Shown here: piece by piece, positions 1 through 5,083 of the stretch
Position numbering within the stretch: the first letter of the stretch is position 1
Layout of the letters: each line of letters starts with the position of its first letter
Assembly: GCA_046590575.1 (NCBI GenBank)
Contig: JBKJUS010000018.1
Span: forward strand, 1-5,569
From: DATLNF01 sp046590575
GTDB lineage: Bacteria; Actinomycetota; Actinomycetes; BP-191
DNA length: 5,569 bases
Reading direction: 5' to 3'
Position numbers and translations under genes: made by a program
Notes under the pieces: model-generated
Told to the model about the DNA's origin: nothing
Seen by the model: only the letters and a program-made list of their open reading frames with translations
The model's database searches: none

Positions 1-650
1 TGGCTGATGATCAGCACCGTCTTGGGACAGGCGCGCAGCGAGTCTTCCAGCCAGCGCTTCCCGGCGACGTCGAGGTAGTTGTCCGGTTCGTCGAGCAGGA
101 GCACGTCGGCGTCGCCACGCAGCAGCGCCTGAAGGGCCAGCTTCTTCTGCTCACCTCCGGACAGGGTCCGGACAAGCCGGTGCTCGCAGTCGGTCAGGGA
201 CCAGCCGAGTGCCGACGTCGTACAGGTGTCCCACAGCACTTCGGCGGTGTATCCGCCGGCATCGCCCCACCCGGACAGCGCGTCGGCGTATCGCATCTGG
301 GTGCGCTCGTCGTCGGCCTCCATCATCGCCAGCTCGGCCTTCTCGAGCACCTCAGCGGCGTTGCGCACCGCCGTCGGGGCAAGACCGAGCAGGAGGTCAC
401 GGATCGTCGAGTCGTCGCGGATCGAGCCGATGAACTGCCGCATGACTCCCAGGTGGCCGCCCACAGTGACCGCGCCCGACGCCGGCACGAGGTCACCGCT
501 GATCAGCCGCAGCAGCGTCGTCTTGCCGGCCCCGTTGGCCCCTACGAGGGCGACGTGCTGGCCCTCACCAACACGAAACGAGGTGTCGTCGAGCAGGGCT
601 CTGCCGTCCGAAAGGGAGTAGGTGAGGTGGCTGACCTCCAGATGGCCCAT
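1..650 (-). CDS. ABC-F family ATP-binding protein, N-terminal part (3' end outside window)
   Basis: Translation from ATG at 650 leftwards gives 216 codons open to the window edge. The first nucleotide-binding domain is complete: Walker A GANGAGKT at residues 37-44, ABC signature LSGGEQ at 163-168, Walker B VLLLDEP at 183-189, then the D-loop NYLD at 191-194 and VLIIS at 212-216 just before the expected switch histidine. No membrane segment is visible. ABC-F proteins carry two such domains in one cytosolic chain and act on the ribosome (translation factors or antibiotic protection) rather than in transport. The DEPDNYLD motif instead of the usual DEPTNHLD is, from memory, common in an actinobacterial ABC-F subgroup. 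The start is likely ATG 650. In-frame GTGs at 659 and 656 are alternatives, and a weak GGGA lies 11 nt before the ATG. It is divergent from the next gene. Family is sure; ABC-F rather than another soluble ABC ATPase is likely, because the second domain is not in view. Confidence 0.9.
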   Translation of the reverse strand, partial: MGHLEVSHLTYSLSDGRALLDDTSFRVGEGQHVALVGANGAGKTTLLRLISGDLVPASGAVTVGGHLGVMRQFIGSIRDDSTIRDLLLGLAPTAVRNAAEVLEKAELAMMEADDERTQMRYADALSGWGDAGGYTAEVLWDTCTTSALGWSLTDCEHRLVRTLSGGEQKKLALQALLRGDADVLLLDEPDNYLDVAGKRWLEDSLRACPKTVLIIS

Positions 651-691
651 GAGCACCACGGTCCCATGTCGGGCCGACCGAGGTCACGCCC

Positions 692-697
692 ATTATC
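692..697 (-). promoter_or_regulatory. Possible -10 element for the ABC-F gene
   Basis: On the minus strand this reads GATAAT, five of six matches to TATAAT, about 42 nt before the ATG at 650. That would give a leader of roughly 35 nt. No convincing -35 hexamer stands at the right distance, so this is a weak call. It lies in the 89-nt spacer shared with the divergent SRPBCC gene. Confidence 0.25.
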
Positions 698-713
698 CGG
701 CGCCGTACTGGCG

Positions 714-719
714 TACTCT
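714..719 (+). promoter_or_regulatory. Possible -10 element (TACTCT) for the SRPBCC-oxidase pair
   Basis: TACTCT fits the actinobacterial TANNNT -10 pattern and is the same hexamer found before the M24 gene at 5072-5077. Transcription would begin near 726, leaving a leader of about 14 nt that still includes the Shine-Dalgarno sequence at 727-734. No clear -35 hexamer is seen 16-18 nt upstream, so the call rests on the -10 and its position. Confidence 0.4.
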
Positions 720-726
720 GCGCCGC

Positions 727-734
727 GAAGGGGG
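727..734 (+). promoter_or_regulatory. Ribosome binding site deciding the SRPBCC start
   Basis: GAAGGGGG is the only purine-rich Shine-Dalgarno-like stretch here and ends 5 nt before ATG 740. The in-frame GTG at 734 overlaps its last base, so it cannot use this site as start. The site therefore supports ATG 740. Confidence 0.6.
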
Positions 735-739
735 TGCAC

Positions 740-1180
740 ATGCCGACGTACCGAGTCGCGACGGACATCGATGCTGAGCCGGCGGCGGTTTTCGCCGCGG
801 TCGCGGACCTCACCGGGCACACGTCATGGGCGGCGGACCCTATTGAGGTAACGCCTGCCGACAGCACGCCGGTCGCGCCGGGCAAGTGCTATCGGTCGAC
901 GGCGACCTCGAAGGGCAAGTCCTTCACCGCTGACCTCGTGGTGACCGAGTACGACGCGCCGCGGCGCTTCGCGTTCACCGCAACCGACGCCACGGGCTGC
1001 TACCAGCACCGGTTCACCGTGTCGCCAGCCGGCACTGGCGCTCGGGTGGAGCGGGAGATCCACGGAGACCTCACGTTGTCCCAGCGCCTGCTCTTCACCC
1101 TCGTCTACCTGCCGGTGAAGCGACCCAGTGCGCGCAAGGCGATGGCTGCGCTCAAAGCGTTCGTCGAGGAGGGATCGTGA
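740..1180 (+). CDS. SRPBCC (START-like / polyketide cyclase-type) family protein
   Basis: The 146-residue product has the size and layout of a single SRPBCC fold: a first beta strand at about 3-10 (TYRVATDID), helix with AAVFAAVADL at 15-24, a following HTSWAADP segment at 27-34, alternating beta strands to about 109 (TADLVVTEYDAPRRFAFT at 63-80, YQHRFTVSP at 88-96, ARVEREIHGD at 101-110), and a long C-terminal helix at about 124-144 (LPVKRPSARKAMAALKAFVEE). Members bind hydrophobic or aromatic ligands in a deep cavity; some are cyclases or hydrolases, but the ligand cannot be told from sequence. No signal peptide is visible, so it is probably cytosolic. Its stop overlaps the start of the alpha-hydroxy-acid oxidase gene (GTGA), implying co-transcription and translational coupling and hinting at a shared, possibly lipid-like, substrate. 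Start ATG 740 was chosen for its Shine-Dalgarno sequence; GTG 734 is less likely. Confidence 0.85.
   Translation: MPTYRVATDIDAEPAAVFAAVADLTGHTSWAADPIEVTPADSTPVAPGKCYRSTATSKGKSFTADLVVTEYDAPRRFAFTATDATGCYQHRFTVSPAGTGARVEREIHGDLTLSQRLLFTLVYLPVKRPSARKAMAALKAFVEEGS
1167..1172 (+). promoter_or_regulatory. Strong ribosome binding site for the alpha-hydroxy-acid oxidase
   Basis: A consensus AGGAGG lies inside the last codons of the SRPBCC gene. It is 4 nt before GTG 1177 and 10 nt before a second in-frame GTG at 1183; neither spacing is ideal, so the start could be either. GTG 1177 gives the GTGA overlap with the upstream stop codon and is preferred. Confidence 0.7.
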
Positions 1181-2382
1181 CTGTGCGCCAGCCACCACGG
1201 TGGTCGGAGATACGCCGGTTCGTCGAGCCGTCGCTGCGCCGAGGCACTCGGGACCCGCTTGCCCGCGTCCGCACCGTCGCCGACTTCCAGCGCATGGCGC
1301 GTCGGCGCACGCCCGGCGCGGTCTACGACTATGTCGCTGGGGCCGCCGAACGCGAGCTGAGCATGGCTCGATCCACGGAGGCGTTCGACCGCGTGGTCTT
1401 CCACCCGCACGTGCTCCGGGACGTGTCCTCCGTCGACACCTCGACGACGGTGTTGGGCAAGCGCATTCCGTTTCCGGTGGTGCTGGGCCCGACGGGGTTC
1501 ACCCGGATGATGCACACCGAAGGGGAGCCGGCGGTCGCCCGTGCAGCGGGTCGGGCCGGCTTGCCCTACACGCTGTCAACCCTCGGTACGACGTCGGTGG
1601 ATCGGCTGGCGGCCGTAGCGCCGGACACGGATCGATGGTTCCAGCTCTACGTGTGGCGCGACCGGTCTCGCAGCTTGGAACTGATCGAGCGCGCGGCGGA
1701 TTGTGGCTACTCGACATTGGTCCTCACGGTCGACGTTCCTGTGGCCGGCGCTCGGCTGCGCGACGTCCGCAACGGGCTGACCATGCCGCCGACCCTGTCC
1801 TTGCGCACGCTGCTGAGCATGGCGTCGCGGCCGAGGTGGGTGTTCGACGCGTTGACGACCGAGCCCCTTGCGTTCGAGTCTCTCGGCGCGGCCGAGGACC
1901 TGATGGGCCTCATGAACACGGTGTTCGACCCGGCCGTGACCATTCGCGACATCGAGTGGCTGCGTTCGGTGTGGTCCGGATCGATCGTCGTGAAGGGCAT
2001 TCAGCGTGCGGATGACGCGAAGGAGATAACGGCCGCGGGTGCCAACGGGATTGCGGTGTCCAACCATGGCGGGCGCCAGCTCGACCGGGCCATCGCCCCG
2101 TTGGACCTGCTCCCCGACGTCGTCGACGCGGTCGGCGGTGCTGCCGAGGTCTATCTCGACGGCGGTATCCGGTCCGGCGCGGACGTGGCCGCCGCGGTAG
2201 CGCTTGGCGCCACGGCAGCCTTCATCGCCCGGCCCTACCTCTACGCCTTGATGGCCGCTGGCGAGCCAGGCGTCGACCACCTCCTCACGCTGCTGCGCGA
2301 CGACTACCGCCGAACCCTCCAACTGCTCGGAGTGACCGGCACGAGGGAGCTGAGCCGCGACCTGGTGTCCGTAGGCCGCTAG
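1177..2382 (+). CDS. lldD: FMN-dependent alpha-hydroxy-acid oxidase/dehydrogenase, LldD (L-lactate dehydrogenase) type
   Basis: The 401-residue product covers the whole FMN-dependent alpha-hydroxy-acid dehydrogenase family, a TIM barrel that oxidises L-2-hydroxy acids to 2-oxo acids. Aligned by eye to spinach glycolate oxidase, all key residues are present: substrate tyrosine Y52 in VYDYVAGA, Y158 in FQLYVW, FMN lysine K273 in VVKGI, catalytic base H297 and substrate arginine R300 in SNHGGRQLD (295-303), and the FMN-phosphate motif DGGIRSGAD at 328-336. No transmembrane segment is visible; some relatives attach to the membrane and pass electrons to quinones, others use oxygen. From memory it closely resembles mycobacterial LldD2 (HTEGE, TVDVPVAGARLRDVRNG, LTTEPLAF), which points to L-lactate. 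It resembles the mycofactocin enzyme MftD less, and no mycofactocin gene lies nearby. Its coupling to a SRPBCC protein and position before a PhyH-acyl-CoA synthetase pair leave longer 2-hydroxy acids possible. The family is firm, the substrate open. Confidence 0.93.
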   Translation: MTVRQPPRWSEIRRFVEPSLRRGTRDPLARVRTVADFQRMARRRTPGAVYDYVAGAAERELSMARSTEAFDRVVFHPHVLRDVSSVDTSTTVLGKRIPFPVVLGPTGFTRMMHTEGEPAVARAAGRAGLPYTLSTLGTTSVDRLAAVAPDTDRWFQLYVWRDRSRSLELIERAADCGYSTLVLTVDVPVAGARLRDVRNGLTMPPTLSLRTLLSMASRPRWVFDALTTEPLAFESLGAAEDLMGLMNTVFDPAVTIRDIEWLRSVWSGSIVVKGIQRADDAKEITAAGANGIAVSNHGGRQLDRAIAPLDLLPDVVDAVGGAAEVYLDGGIRSGADVAAAVALGATAAFIARPYLYALMAAGEPGVDHLLTLLRDDYRRTLQLLGVTGTRELSRDLVSVGR

Positions 2383-2405
2383 CCATCGTGTGCGAATTTG
2401 AGTGA

Positions 2406-2435
2406 TTGATCGTTAGCGAACATCGGTCGTACGAT
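2406..2435 (+). promoter_or_regulatory. Promoter for the PhyH-acyl-CoA synthetase pair, predicted leaderless
   Basis: TTGATC at 2406-2411 resembles the -35 consensus TTGACA. An 18-nt spacer separates it from TACGAT at 2430-2435, a TANNNT -10 hexamer. The -10 ends 6 nt before ATG 2442, so transcription is expected to begin at or next to the start codon. No Shine-Dalgarno sequence precedes that ATG, which fits leaderless translation as known in actinobacteria. This also explains why the possible TTG start at 2406 should be discarded: it is the -35 box. Confidence 0.6.
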
Positions 2436-2444
2436 TCGCCGATG
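2421..2444 (+). promoter_or_regulatory. Inverted repeat over the -10 box and start codon of the PhyH gene, operator candidate
   Basis: CATCGG at 2421-2426 is the reverse complement of CCGATG at 2439-2444, with 12 nt between. Inside lies the 8-nt perfect palindrome TCGTACGA at 2427-2434, which overlaps the -10 hexamer; its centre is 2 nt off that of the outer arms. The placement would suit a dimeric repressor, for example of TetR type as often found for lipid genes, but no regulator gene is in the window and short palindromes arise by chance. Confidence 0.3.
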
Positions 2445-3263
2445 GATCCTGAGCTGCCTGACCTCACCGCAGAGTGCCCCGCCACGCCAGCCCAGATCGC
2501 GTCGTACCGCGACGACGGACACGTTCTCGTCCGGGGCATTGCGAGCTCGGCCGAGATCGGCGCGTGGGGGCCGGTGATCAAGGACGTCACGATGGCCCAC
2601 TCGGACGAGGACAAGTCGATCGAGCAGGACGAGACCGTCCGCGACGCCATCATGCAGATTCAGAATCTCTGGCAGCTCGACGAGCGGGTGCGCGAGTTCG
2701 TCTTCGCTCCGCGCTTCGCGCGGGTAGCAGCCGACTTGCTCGGTGTCGACGCGTTGCGCATCTACCACGACCAGGCGGTGTTCAAGCCGGCGGGTGGCGC
2801 CAACACGCCGTTCCACCAGGACCAGTACTTCTTCCCGCTCGACGGCGACGAGATCATCACAATGTGGATCCCGCTGGTCCCCGTCACTGCCGAGATGGGG
2901 AGCATGACGTTCGCCTCGGGCAGCCACCTGCTCGGTTCACTCGGTGACCTAGCCCTCTCCGACACGTCGGAGCGCTACTTCCAGGACCTGGTCAAGGAGA
3001 AAGGCATTCCGCTGCACAACCACGGCGCGATGTCGTTGGGCGACGCGACGTTCCATGGTGGCTGGACCCTGCACACCGCCCCGCCCAACCCCACGCCGCA
3101 TTTGCGCGCCGTGATGACGGTGATCTGGTACGCCGATGGCCTGCGCGGCATCGAGCCGCAACACCACTGGCACGAGAAGGACTACGCGAAGTGGCTGCCC
3201 GGCGTTGCGCCGGGTGAGCTCGCCGCCAGCGAGATCAACCCAGTCGTATGGCGCCGGTCGTGA
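2442..3263 (+). CDS. Phytanoyl-CoA dioxygenase (PhyH) family protein, Fe(II)/2-oxoglutarate-dependent oxygenase
   Basis: The 273-residue product is a complete PhyH-type oxygenase, which uses Fe(II), oxygen and 2-oxoglutarate to hydroxylate a substrate, releasing succinate and CO2. The iron triad is visible: H125 and D127 in FHQDQYFF (124-131), and distal H211 in GWTLHTAPPN (207-216). R222, exactly 11 residues after H211, is the expected 2-oxoglutarate anchor, the same spacing as H264-R275 in human PhyH. The N-terminal IASYRDDGHVLVRGI at 19-33 is typical of the family. It is probably cytosolic. ATG 2442 is chosen because a promoter with a -10 box 6 nt upstream makes it leaderless. It overlaps the acyl-CoA synthetase gene by 16 nt, so a CoA ester made by that enzyme is a natural substrate, with 2-hydroxylation as in PhyH. 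Bacterial PhyH-like proteins are diverse, and other small carboxylates or natural-product substrates remain possible. Confidence 0.92.
   Translation: MDPELPDLTAECPATPAQIASYRDDGHVLVRGIASSAEIGAWGPVIKDVTMAHSDEDKSIEQDETVRDAIMQIQNLWQLDERVREFVFAPRFARVAADLLGVDALRIYHDQAVFKPAGGANTPFHQDQYFFPLDGDEIITMWIPLVPVTAEMGSMTFASGSHLLGSLGDLALSDTSERYFQDLVKEKGIPLHNHGAMSLGDATFHGGWTLHTAPPNPTPHLRAVMTVIWYADGLRGIEPQHHWHEKDYAKWLPGVAPGELAASEINPVVWRRS
3198..3214 (+). other. GC-rich hairpin inside the PhyH gene, shortly before the acyl-CoA synthetase start
   Basis: CCCGGCG and CGCCGGG form a perfect 7-bp stem with a TTG loop, extendable in RNA by two G-U pairs. It ends 33 nt before ATG 3248 and lies within codons for PGVAPGE near the PhyH C-terminus. 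No T-run follows, so it is not an intrinsic terminator. It could shape translation coupling or RNA stability between the two cistrons, or be a chance result of GC-rich codons. Confidence 0.4.
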
Positions 3264-4903
3264 CGCCGGAGTCCTCATCGGCGGGCGCCACGACGCCACC
3301 GCTGCTCAATGACACGATCGGGGCGAACCTCGCGGCCACCGCAGCCGGTCGGCCGGCGGCCGAAGCGCTGGTGTCGCGCCACCAAGGGCTGCGTTATACC
3401 TATGCCGAGCTCGACCGGGCGGTCGACGAGATCGCGGCCGGTCTGCTGAACCTCGGTCTCGAGGTCGGCGACCGCCTCGGCATCTGGAGCCCCAACTGCG
3501 CGGAGTGGGTGCTCGTGCAGTACGCCACGGCCCGCCTCGGCGTCATCCTGGTGACGGTCAACCCGGCGTACCGCACCTCCGAGCTCGAGTACGTGCTGCG
3601 CCAGTCGGGCGCCCGGGTGCTCGTCGCGGCGCCGGCGTTCAAGACCTCGGACTACCGCAGCATGGTCGACGAGGTGCGCCCATCGGTGCCGTCGCTCGAG
3701 ACGGCCTTGTACCTCGGGTCGCCGGAGTGGGCGGACCTGGTCGAGTCAGGGAGAGCGGCGGGGACCGACGGGGTACGCCGGAGGGAGGCCAGCCTGCGGC
3801 CCGACGACCCGATCAACATCCAGTACACCAGCGGCACGACGGGGTTCCCGAAAGGCGCGACACTGTCGCATCGCAACATCCTCAACAACGGGTTCTTCGT
3901 CGGCGAGCGATGTGGCTACACCGATGCTGACCGGGTCTGCGTCCCGGTGCCCTTCTATCACTGCTTCGGCATGGTGATGGGCAACCTCGGCTGCACCAGC
4001 CACGGAGCGTGCATCGTCATCCCCGACGCAGCTTTCGACCCGACTGCGGTGCTCGAGGCAGTGCAGGCCGAGCGGTGCACCAGCCTGTACGGCGTACCGA
4101 CGATGTTCATCGGGATCCTCGATCACCCCGACTTCGAGTCCTACGACCTCACCTCGCTGCGCACCGGGATCATGGCTGGCTCGCCGTGCCCGGTCGAGGT
4201 GATGAAGCAGATCGTCAGTCGGATGCACATGGACGAGGTGACTATCTGCTACGGCATGACCGAGACCTCCCCCGTGTCCACGCAGACGGAAGCAGGGGAC
4301 TCCCTTGATCGTCGCGTATCGACTGTCGGTCGCGTGCACCCGCACGTCGAAGTGAAGGTGGTCGACCCGGAAAGCGGCGCCACCATGCCGCGGGGTGAGG
4401 CCGGCGAGCTCTGCACTCGCGGTTACTCCGTCATGTCCGGCTACTGGAATGACCCGGCAAAGACCGCCGAGGCCATCGACGACGACGGGTGGATGCACAC
4501 CGGCGACCTCGCGACGATGGATGAGGAGGGGTTTCTCAATATCGTCGGGCGGTCCAAGGACATGATCATCCGGGGCGGCGAGAACGTCTATCCGCGGGAG
4601 ATCGAGGAGTTCCTCTACTCGCACCCGTCTGTCGCCGACGTGCAGGTCGTCGGCGTACCGGATGCGAAGTACGGCGAGGAGATCCTCGCCTGGGTCAAGC
4701 TCCGCGACGGCCACGAGGAATCTGCTGAAGAGATTCGCCAGTACTGCCGTGGGCGCATCGCACATTTCAAGGTGCCGCGCTATGTGCTCTTCACGGCTGA
4801 CTTTCCGATGACGGTGACCGGCAAGATCCAGAAGTACCGACTTCGCGAGCTCGGCGTGGAGCAGCTTGCGCTGCTCGACGGCGCGGCGGCCGGGGCCGGC
4901 TGA
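3248..4903 (+). CDS. Acyl-CoA synthetase (AMP-binding, ACSF2/FadD-like)
   Basis: The 551-residue product is a full-length ANL-superfamily adenylate-forming ligase that activates a carboxylic acid with ATP to an acyl-AMP and then to an acyl-CoA. The motifs occur in order: P-loop YTSGTTGFPKG at 193-203, YGMTETSP at 335-342, TGD with D420 for ribose binding at 418-420, hinge GRSKDMIIRGGENVYP at 434-449, and catalytic lysine K526 in TGKIQK at 524-529. There is no signal peptide, membrane segment or carrier domain. The sequence resembles medium-chain acyl-CoA synthetases of the ACSF2/FadD35 sort rather than acetyl-CoA synthetase, but chain length cannot be read from it. It overlaps the PhyH gene by 16 nt, implying one transcript and joint function. 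An alternative in-frame start at GTG 3260 would give a 4-nt GTGA overlap and a protein 4 residues shorter; neither start has a clear Shine-Dalgarno sequence, consistent with translation coupled to PhyH. Confidence 0.93.
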   Translation: MAPVVTPESSSAGATTPPLLNDTIGANLAATAAGRPAAEALVSRHQGLRYTYAELDRAVDEIAAGLLNLGLEVGDRLGIWSPNCAEWVLVQYATARLGVILVTVNPAYRTSELEYVLRQSGARVLVAAPAFKTSDYRSMVDEVRPSVPSLETALYLGSPEWADLVESGRAAGTDGVRRREASLRPDDPINIQYTSGTTGFPKGATLSHRNILNNGFFVGERCGYTDADRVCVPVPFYHCFGMVMGNLGCTSHGACIVIPDAAFDPTAVLEAVQAERCTSLYGVPTMFIGILDHPDFESYDLTSLRTGIMAGSPCPVEVMKQIVSRMHMDEVTICYGMTETSPVSTQTEAGDSLDRRVSTVGRVHPHVEVKVVDPESGATMPRGEAGELCTRGYSVMSGYWNDPAKTAEAIDDDGWMHTGDLATMDEEGFLNIVGRSKDMIIRGGENVYPREIEEFLYSHPSVADVQVVGVPDAKYGEEILAWVKLRDGHEESAEEIRQYCRGRIAHFKVPRYVLFTADFPMTVTGKIQKYRLRELGVEQLALLDGAAAGAG

Positions 4904-4927
4904 CTCGCCGACGCGTCGAGCTCACGG

Positions 4928-5053
4928 TCAGGTAGTCGAAAAGAGGGCCGCGATCATGTCTGCGGCTCCCTCGGGCGCGCCGACCTCCAGCGCGATGCCT
5001 CGGACGTCGACGGTAATGGCGGGCTCCGCTGGCCGACGGCGATGCTGCTGTGA
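4928..5053 (-). other. Coding-like stretch on the minus strand, possible small gene or gene remnant
   Basis: In the spacer after the acyl-CoA synthetase, the minus strand reads from a possible GTG at about 5053 to a TGA at 4930-4928, giving about 41 residues. Its last part, VDVRGIALEVGAPEG then AADMIAALFSTT, looks like the natural C-terminus of a protein: alternating hydrophobic residues, then a short helix, with mostly G/C third positions. The frame stays open further upstream but there becomes an arginine-rich shadow of the M24 gene. No ribosome binding site was found. I do not recognise the family. It may be a decayed gene end, a small protein, or chance. Confidence 0.2.
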
Positions 5054-5077
5054 CACCGTCTTGGTGCGAGCTACTCT
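5050..5077 (+). promoter_or_regulatory. Promoter for the M24 metallopeptidase gene, predicted leaderless
   Basis: GTGACA at 5050-5055 matches five of six bases of TTGACA. After a 16-nt spacer comes TACTCT at 5072-5077, a TANNNT -10 hexamer that ends 6 nt before ATG 5084. No Shine-Dalgarno sequence is present, so the mRNA is expected to start at the ATG. The arrangement copies the one before the PhyH gene. Confidence 0.55.
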
Positions 5078-5083
5078 CGGCCG

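Noticed and set aside
734..739. GTG 734 as start of the SRPBCC gene
   Set aside because: It overlaps the only ribosome binding site; ATG 740 has correct spacing.
180..851. Open frame of 223 codons on the plus strand
   Set aside because: It is antisense to the ABC-F gene, rich in arginine and without any recognisable motif, and runs into the SRPBCC gene in another frame.
1128..2015. Open frame of 295 codons on the plus strand
   Set aside because: Shadow of the alpha-hydroxy-acid oxidase, whose catalytic motifs are all intact in its own frame; this frame is R/G/H-rich and motif-free.
1576..2322. Open frame of 248 codons on the minus strand
   Set aside because: Antisense shadow of the oxidase gene caused by high GC; no family features.
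1177..2382. Mycofactocin-associated MftD as identity of the oxidase
   Set aside because: The sequence is closer by eye to LldD2, and no mycofactocin biosynthesis gene is in the window.
2406..2441. TTG 2406 as start of the PhyH gene
   Set aside because: The bases form a -35-like box with a -10 box 18 nt later; there is no ribosome binding site, and the added residues do not resemble the family.
3746..4765. Open frame of 339 codons on the minus strand
   Set aside because: Fully inside the acyl-CoA synthetase gene, antisense; composition is that of a GC-rich shadow, with no ribosome binding site or motif.
2442..4903. PhyH-synthetase pair as part of an isonitrile lipopeptide or similar NRPS cluster
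   Set aside because: Such clusters need a carrier protein and an NRPS nearby; none is visible, and the synthetase has no carrier domain.
4874..4920. CTCGACG ... CGTCGAG inverted repeat and the palindrome CGACGCGTCG (4909-4918) as a terminator of the synthetase gene
   Set aside because: The outer arms are only 7 nt with a 33-nt loop and no T-run follows; the palindrome has no loop. Not strong enough to call a terminator.
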